Shown here one piece after another: positions 58,690-64,000 of a stretch of 64,000 nt of DNA; the stretch's first letter is position 1; each line of letters starts with the position of its first letter. Made by a program: the position numbers and the translations under genes. The stretch comes from Liolophura sinensis (lineage: Eukaryota > Mollusca > Polyplacophora > Chitonida > Chitonidae), in NCBI RefSeq assembly GCF_032854445.1, contig NC_088301.1, positions 4,577,703-4,641,702 on the forward strand, read 5' to 3'. The notes beneath the pieces are model-generated. The model did not search any database. It was not told where the DNA came from and saw only the letters and a program-made list of their open reading frames with translations.

Positions 58690-60964
58690 TACTGAGAAGA
58701 TTAAGGAAAATAAATAAGCCTTGTATGATGGTATTTTGCCCCCTTATAATACTGCCGACACGCCGGTTCAGTCGGAAATGACAGGTCTGGGCCGGCTAGC
58801 GAACACGTGCAGACTTTACAAGCACCAGACCAGCTGCGCTTCACTAAAAGAAAATAAATCTATGCCAGCACAATCTAGATTCGTAAACAGCAGAAAGACG
58901 TGGACTTTATAACTTTACACAAAAGGACGAACCAGATAGGCAAAAAGAAAGAAATCTCCATCCGAAATCAGACTGTATTTACCCATTTATCTCTCACAGT
59001 TTATCGAAGTGCCGTGATAAAACTATACCGTAGTTACAAAGCATTCCGTTTAAATGAAACTAAAGAAACAAAAACCAAACGTAAATCAGTTAAACAACAA
59101 ATTAAAATAAATAAAAATGCAATTCCCTGTGTATAAATACAAACAGCATTAAAAACAACTTGGTTTGTATTATTTAGATTTGCATATAGATGAAAATGTG
59201 TATCACAATGAATTGCAAAGCTCATCCATACCAAACAGTGAAAAACACAAACTGGAAATAGATTTGTTTCTGAATTAAACCCAGTCTCAAGCTGGCAAAC
59301 AGAAAGCTATTTATACTAAAACATTACACCAGTATCATTTGTGAACGTTGAAAAAAACAAATAATAATACCATAAATAAATAAAATAAATAATAAAATAA
59401 ATAAAACCATAAAAAAAATTTAGCAAAATGCTGAATCAAGGGGAACAAGCCCCTACATTTTTGACACTGTAAAGACACTGTCAGAAGCGGGAAATCCGTG
59501 CCTAGACGAGTCCAACTTCACTGTCAAGCATAAGTACAGAACAATATATTCAACCCATTTTACACACAGCCCTGCGTGAGCACCTGACACTGGCGCTGTA
59601 AACTGAAACACTGTGTCATTTTTACATTCACTCCTTTTGTTTTGTACCTTCCAAGCAGTAAGACATTTCCCAGGAAATAGGACTAGCCCAGCAGGGGTTG
59701 AACGGATTCGGTGAGACTAGATACGATAACACGGCAAGGTAGTAAGCAAACAAAAGGCCTCCAACTCCCAGCGACACACCTGCACTCGGTTCAGGCAGAA
59801 TCAAGATTCACGCCCCGTAAACAACTCATTTAAAGAACGCTTTGGTATATCCAGCACATGTGCGTTTGTCCTCAGCCCTTGTCCATGTGAACTTTCCATA
59901 TTTTACAGGGCGATTTCCTGTGAAACGTACATCCGAAATCCACGCACATGTATATCACGAGCCCAGTCGGTCGCGTGCCGTGTGTGTGCTGACGTTGCAC
60001 GGCGCGTGCCATTTGTATAGAATTTCTGGAGTGGGCGGGATTTAGGGGGTCGGCGTCTTTGTGCGGCCCCCCCCCCCGAATCAATGGCTTAAAGTAAATA
60101 CGGTCGCGTGGCTGATTTCCTCCCCAGCCAATAGCGCAAAGAAGCTCCGAAGATGTCTACAGATGGCTTGTTCGCAGAACAACCCACTTGCGAACACTTT
60201 ACAACTTTTAACTCTATCGATTACAAATATGAAACAACTTGTACAATTAGGCTTTCTAAAAATATCGAGAAAGGAATGACGTCACTGCTAAAAAATATGC
60301 ATGCATGTTTATGTATGTGTGTTAGTACATGTGCACTCGGAATGACTAAAGTGTAACAATATTGCATCTTCAGTGGAATTGACGAACGACTGCGACTTAC
60401 ACCTGTGATGGATAACAAAACGAAAACATTCAGTTTTTTTCGACCTATCCATTCTTTTTGAGAACAATGGAAACTTGACAGACGCAACGACGGATTTACC
60501 TCAAACAAATAAAGTACGCTTGCACTACAAACTACAAATAATAATAATTGTAACAAATCCCTCGTACTGCGATTTTTTAAAATAGAAGATTGAGCAAATA
60601 ACCTTTCCTTTCCTTGGCATCACATTGTTGTGCCCATTTTGAAAAATCGTGTTAGCATCAGTTAGTTGCATGGGTATACATAGGCTTTATAGGCCTATGA
60701 TATTATTTTCTATAACCGGAACATCTTCTGCATGAGCATTTCTAAAATTCTTTATAGCGCGGTGTTGAATGCATCTTCTAAGATTTCGCGTATGCCCGTA
60801 AGTTTGGAGACATTATATAGGCCTATAAGCTAATATTTTCAAAATATATATAGATATAAATAACCGCGCAGTGTGCTGTATATTTTATACCCGCATATGC
60901 ATTCTGCGCCGATCGATTTCTTTGGCCAAAAATATCCGAAAAAGCCTCTTGAATTTAGTGAGCT
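58690..60964. other. Far upstream region of Id
   Basis: It is mostly AT-rich with A-runs (59350-59420). A GC-richer patch at about 59990-60150 has a GC box (GGGCGGG), a C-run (60066-60076) and CCAGCCAATAGCGC. It could be a second promoter or enhancer, but no coding exon is visible beside it. Confidence 0.35.
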
Positions 60965-60974
60965 TACCAATGTG

Positions 60975-61209
60975 GAGCGCAGCGTAATGACCCAGGAGTC
61001 TATCACCAATGCGGTCGCTGTGAGTTCAAGTCCAGCTCATGCTGGCTTCCTCTCCGGTCGTACGTGGGAAGATCTGCCAGCAACCTGCGGATGGTCGTGG
61101 GTTTTCCCCGGGCTGTGCCCGGTTTCCACCCACCATAATGCTGGCCGCCGTCGTATAAGTGAAATATTCTTGAGTACGGCGTAAAACACCAATCAAATAA
61201 ATAAATAAA
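60975..61209 (+). mobile_element. SINE-A, slightly 5'-truncated copy
   Basis: It begins within the head and is otherwise complete through the core to (AAAT)n. Target-site duplications are TACCAATGTG (60965-60974) and TACCAGTGTG (61210-61219). Confidence 0.88.
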
Positions 61210-61570
61210 TACCAGTGTGAATTGTATGACTTGAGTATTTTATATAAGCTGAGGCAAGCACCTCTACAGATTTAGTCGCTCTGTACGTAGGCCTATAGTC
61301 TATAATGTCTTACATGGTCACTCAAATTTTTTACTTGTCCTCTATACTTAACCTCGGTATCCTTCGGTCAAATTGTTCACATTTCCTTTATAGCGTGATG
61401 GCTAATTCATTTATACGCTTGGACCCATGTGCCAGACTTCTTCCACTTTTTTGTGGGATGTTGTATTAACCATTGCGAATTGACTCTTGTTTTATTTGTG
61501 TTTTATTTGCTCGATATGCAATTGCGGTGACTATTTTTAAAGACACGTTACTAGTGTTTTTCCTCCCTCA

Positions 61571-61919
61571 ACTGTGGTAGAACGTCTGCTTCGGGAGCGG
61601 TAGATCCAGGGTCAATCCTGGGTCGAGTCACACCTAAGACCTTAATAGAGGAAGTTGTAACTTCCTCGCTTGGCGTTCAGCATGAAGGGGATAGTGCAAC
61701 GACTGGTTGACCTATATCAGTATAATGGCTCGGACGGGGCGCATTACTTGCCTTCGGTAAGGCGTACCAGTGAAGCAGCACTAGATAAAAGAGGGGTGGA
61801 AAGCGGTCCTGCAACAAGGAAGGACATTACATGCACTCCAAGGATTCCTTCGTCGTCATATGACTGAAAAATTACGTAGTAAGTCCGTCGTTATAACCCA
61901 AAGACTCACTCACTCACTC
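61571..61919 (+). mobile_element. SINE-B, nearly full-length copy
   Basis: It starts inside the A-box (TGTGGTAGAACGTCTGCTTC), has the same body, and ends with the TATGACTGAAAAATTAC module and (CACT)n. Short duplications CCTCCCTCA lie at 61562-61570 and 61920-61928. Confidence 0.85.
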
Positions 61920-61928
61920 CCTCCCTCA

Positions 61929-62632
61929 GCCGCCCCATCCCCTCGCCATCCGTATAGGTCCTGTGGATAAATAGGTTAAGGAAGGCGTTTGAAAAAGAAA
62001 AAAACATAACATGGACACAATACCACGTACAAATCAACTTTAGTCTTTTTGTCAATGCGCCCCGTGTGTTTAGTGTGCAGGAACTTCACGGGCTTCATCA
62101 TATGTCTCAGTCATGTTCATGAAACTTTTTACCAGAGACTATTTATTTGTATAACGTGAAATGATTTTAGTCCATTGTAATGGAGACTCTGCACACTGAT
62201 GACGTCCATTCTGTATATTACACGTCTTCTGCGTGACGCGCATCATGTATGACGTCACATTGTCATTCATAAAACGGCACGTACGGTTAAAATGAATCAG
62301 TAAGATCTACTATCTACATTGTACCTCTACCGTTCATGTTATTATGTGTATAGTACCAGCAATTACACTTTAAGAACTGCATGCATTTAAGTCTGATCTG
62401 AATTTTTGTATATTAAAAATATTTATTTTTTTTTAGAAATTTAGGAAATCTATAAACAGGAACGAACTGATATAAAACATATGCGCGGATACTATGTAAG
62501 AACAGGTGATTATGCGGAGAAAACATGTGGTACACACAGTATGTGCGTGATGAGATGCAGAGTCGGTGGATGTCGCGTCATCGGTGGACAGGAAGGGTGC
62601 TAAATCAGATTTATTTTAGTGAGGAATATTTT
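61929..62632. other. Gene-free stretch
   Basis: Unique sequence. A stretch of about 55 bp (62573-62629, CGTCATCGGTGGACAGGAAG) recurs diverged at 63062-63118. Confidence 0.45.
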
Positions 62633-62910
62633 TGCTTGGGGTTTTACACCGCACTTAGTCATTTTTCGGTCATGGACGACGAAGAGTCGTTGTGTGTGTG
62701 TACATATAATGTACACCTGACATGACACCCCACCCAATCACATTACACTGACACCTGACAAACCAGTCCTGTTTCCTTGCTGTTTAACTTATCAGTGCTG
62801 TACGCCAAGCCAGGCAGCAACAAGTACCATTGGTGTTACCCGACCCGGGTTTGAACCTAGGTTTCCCAATTTCGAGGCGAATGCTCTAACCATGCAAAGG
62901 CGTCAGCTCT
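62633..62910 (-). mobile_element. SINE-C, full-length copy
   Basis: The 3' module is on the left (GCTTGGGGTTTTACACC), then a body with CCCACCCAATCACATTACAC and GGCAGCAACAAGTACCATTG. At the right is the tRNA-like head with B-box GGGTTTGAACC and A-box GCTCTAACCATGCAAAGG. Confidence 0.75.
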
Positions 62911-62974
62911 TTTTATGTGACGTCTTCCCTGGTGTAGCAGTTCTGTCCCGTACAACACTGACGTATATATCACA

Positions 62975-63035
62975 GCTAGCATGCAAGCCACGAGGGCAGA
63001 CACCCGTGTTCTAACCATTAGAGGCCACTGAAGCT
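62975..63035 (-). mobile_element. SINE-C head fragment
   Basis: GTTCTAACCATTAGAGGCCA CTGA is the reverse of the SINE-C A-box region. The body is missing. Confidence 0.4.
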
Positions 63036-63397
63036 AGCAGCTTATAATGTAAATGGGATTTCTCGTCATCGATGGACAGGAAGAATGTCGACCCACAGTT
63101 ATATCAGTGAGAGGGTTTACAACTAATTACACTATACATAATAATGGAGTTGTATTAAAGATGTTAAATTAACATCCCAGATGTGCCTGTTTTGAAATGT
63201 GTTTTTACATTCTGTGTGCAGAGAAATAAGCATGAACCAGTTTACAAATATGATTGAAATCATATTGTTGTATACCCTGGCATTATTTTATACATGTCTT
63301 ACACTGTAATACAGCATATATTTGCAATCACGTATACATGGACAATTTAAAACAGCGGACTTGTACAAGTGCATATAGTCTACACATTAAATACACC

Positions 63398-63745
63398 ACA
63401 CATGTGCAGTTACAAAGCCTATTTATTATACACCATGCACACATGTACTAGTACAGCTATCCAGCCTATTTTATTTTACACCATGCACAAGTACAGTTAT
63501 TCAACCTATTTTATTTTACACCACACACGTACAAGTACAGTTATCCAGCCTGTTTTATTATACATCACACACATGCACGCACAGTTATCTTGTCTATTTT
63601 ATTAATGTTACACATGCACAAGTACAGTTATCCGCTTTATTTTATTATACCCCCCCCCCCCTCATGTACAGGTGCATTTGACTAGCCTATTTTTATTACA
63701 TCACACGAGTACAAGTACAGCTATGCAGCCTAGTGTATTTATTGT
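63398..63745. repeat. Degenerate tandem repeat, about 40-50-bp units, about eight copies
   Basis: Each unit has a version of ACAAGTACAGTTATCCAGCC followed by TATTTTATTATACACCA. A C-run (63650-63661) interrupts one unit. Open frames here are repeat artefacts. Confidence 0.8.
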
Positions 63746-64000
63746 AAGACATCTTCTGCCATCCCAACCTCACTCGGTCACAGAACGTTTTTACCCTGGA
63801 AGTCCAGAAAGGGAAAAGTTCAGGGCTAAACGCCGTAAGGGAGAATGTGGTAACTGGGGGGAAAGGCGGCGGGTCCAGGTGTCTGTCCTGACGGGTATCA
63901 TCCTCCGTGTACAAGGTGGTGGACCCGTATCCGTGGATTTGCTACAGCCCTTTTGCACAGGTACATGTAACTTTCATGTATAATACAGTACACATGCAAC

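Noticed and set aside
62573-63118. Diverged direct repeat of about 55 bp (CGTCATCG.TGGACAGGAAG)
   Set aside because: Too short and diverged to assign; it may be part of an unrecognised SINE flank. Noted only.

Overview
This window looks like intergenic DNA from a lophotrochozoan animal, most likely a mollusc. I infer this from the density of tRNA-derived SINEs. One family dominates: its core reads 'GTATAAGTGAAATATTCTTG', its tail is (AAAT)n, and I recognise it as common in bivalve and gastropod genomes. Other support is the AT-rich background, abundant micro- and minisatellites, spliceosomal introns, and the absence of operons or long open frames. I cannot place the species, and the family names rest on memory, not a search.

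Only one protein-coding gene is convincing. It is an inhibitor-of-DNA-binding (Id / extramacrochaetae class) HLH gene on the minus strand. The start codon is at 57834, the coding part is split by one intron, and a second intron interrupts the 3' UTR. The mRNA probably ends near 55.4 kb. About 600-860 bp upstream of the start codon lie four copies of the palindrome GGCGCC, a CRE (TGACGTCA), and Smad-type CAGAC/AGAC half-sites. A further GGCGCC motif with matching spacing lies in intron 2. Id genes are classic direct targets of BMP-Smad signalling, so this is the most interesting regulatory system I can see.

Region by region: 1-54 kb is a gene desert on both strands. It holds at least twenty copies or fragments of the dominant SINE (here SINE-A), several with clear target-site duplications. 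Two further tRNA-headed families (SINE-B and SINE-C) share one 3' tail module. There are tandem repeats with units of about 34 bp (35.66-36.45 kb), 55 bp (28.63-29.25 kb), 71 bp (41.73-42.03 kb), 69 bp (two units, 40.16 kb), and degenerate arrays at 48.7-49.1 and 63.4-63.75 kb. Two (AT)n arrays and two poly-G tracts are present, plus a long imperfect inverted repeat at 22.4-22.65 kb and a mariner-like relic at 55.1-55.2 kb. Between the repeats lie several GC-richer, low-repeat islands that look like cis-regulatory elements. Three of them carry a perfect 14-bp RFX X-box match. 55.4-58.7 kb is the Id locus. 58.7-64 kb returns to intergenic sequence with SINEs.

Most open frames in the window are short and what chance predicts at this base composition. 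I found no rRNA, no functional tRNA gene, no CRISPR array and no viral sequence.
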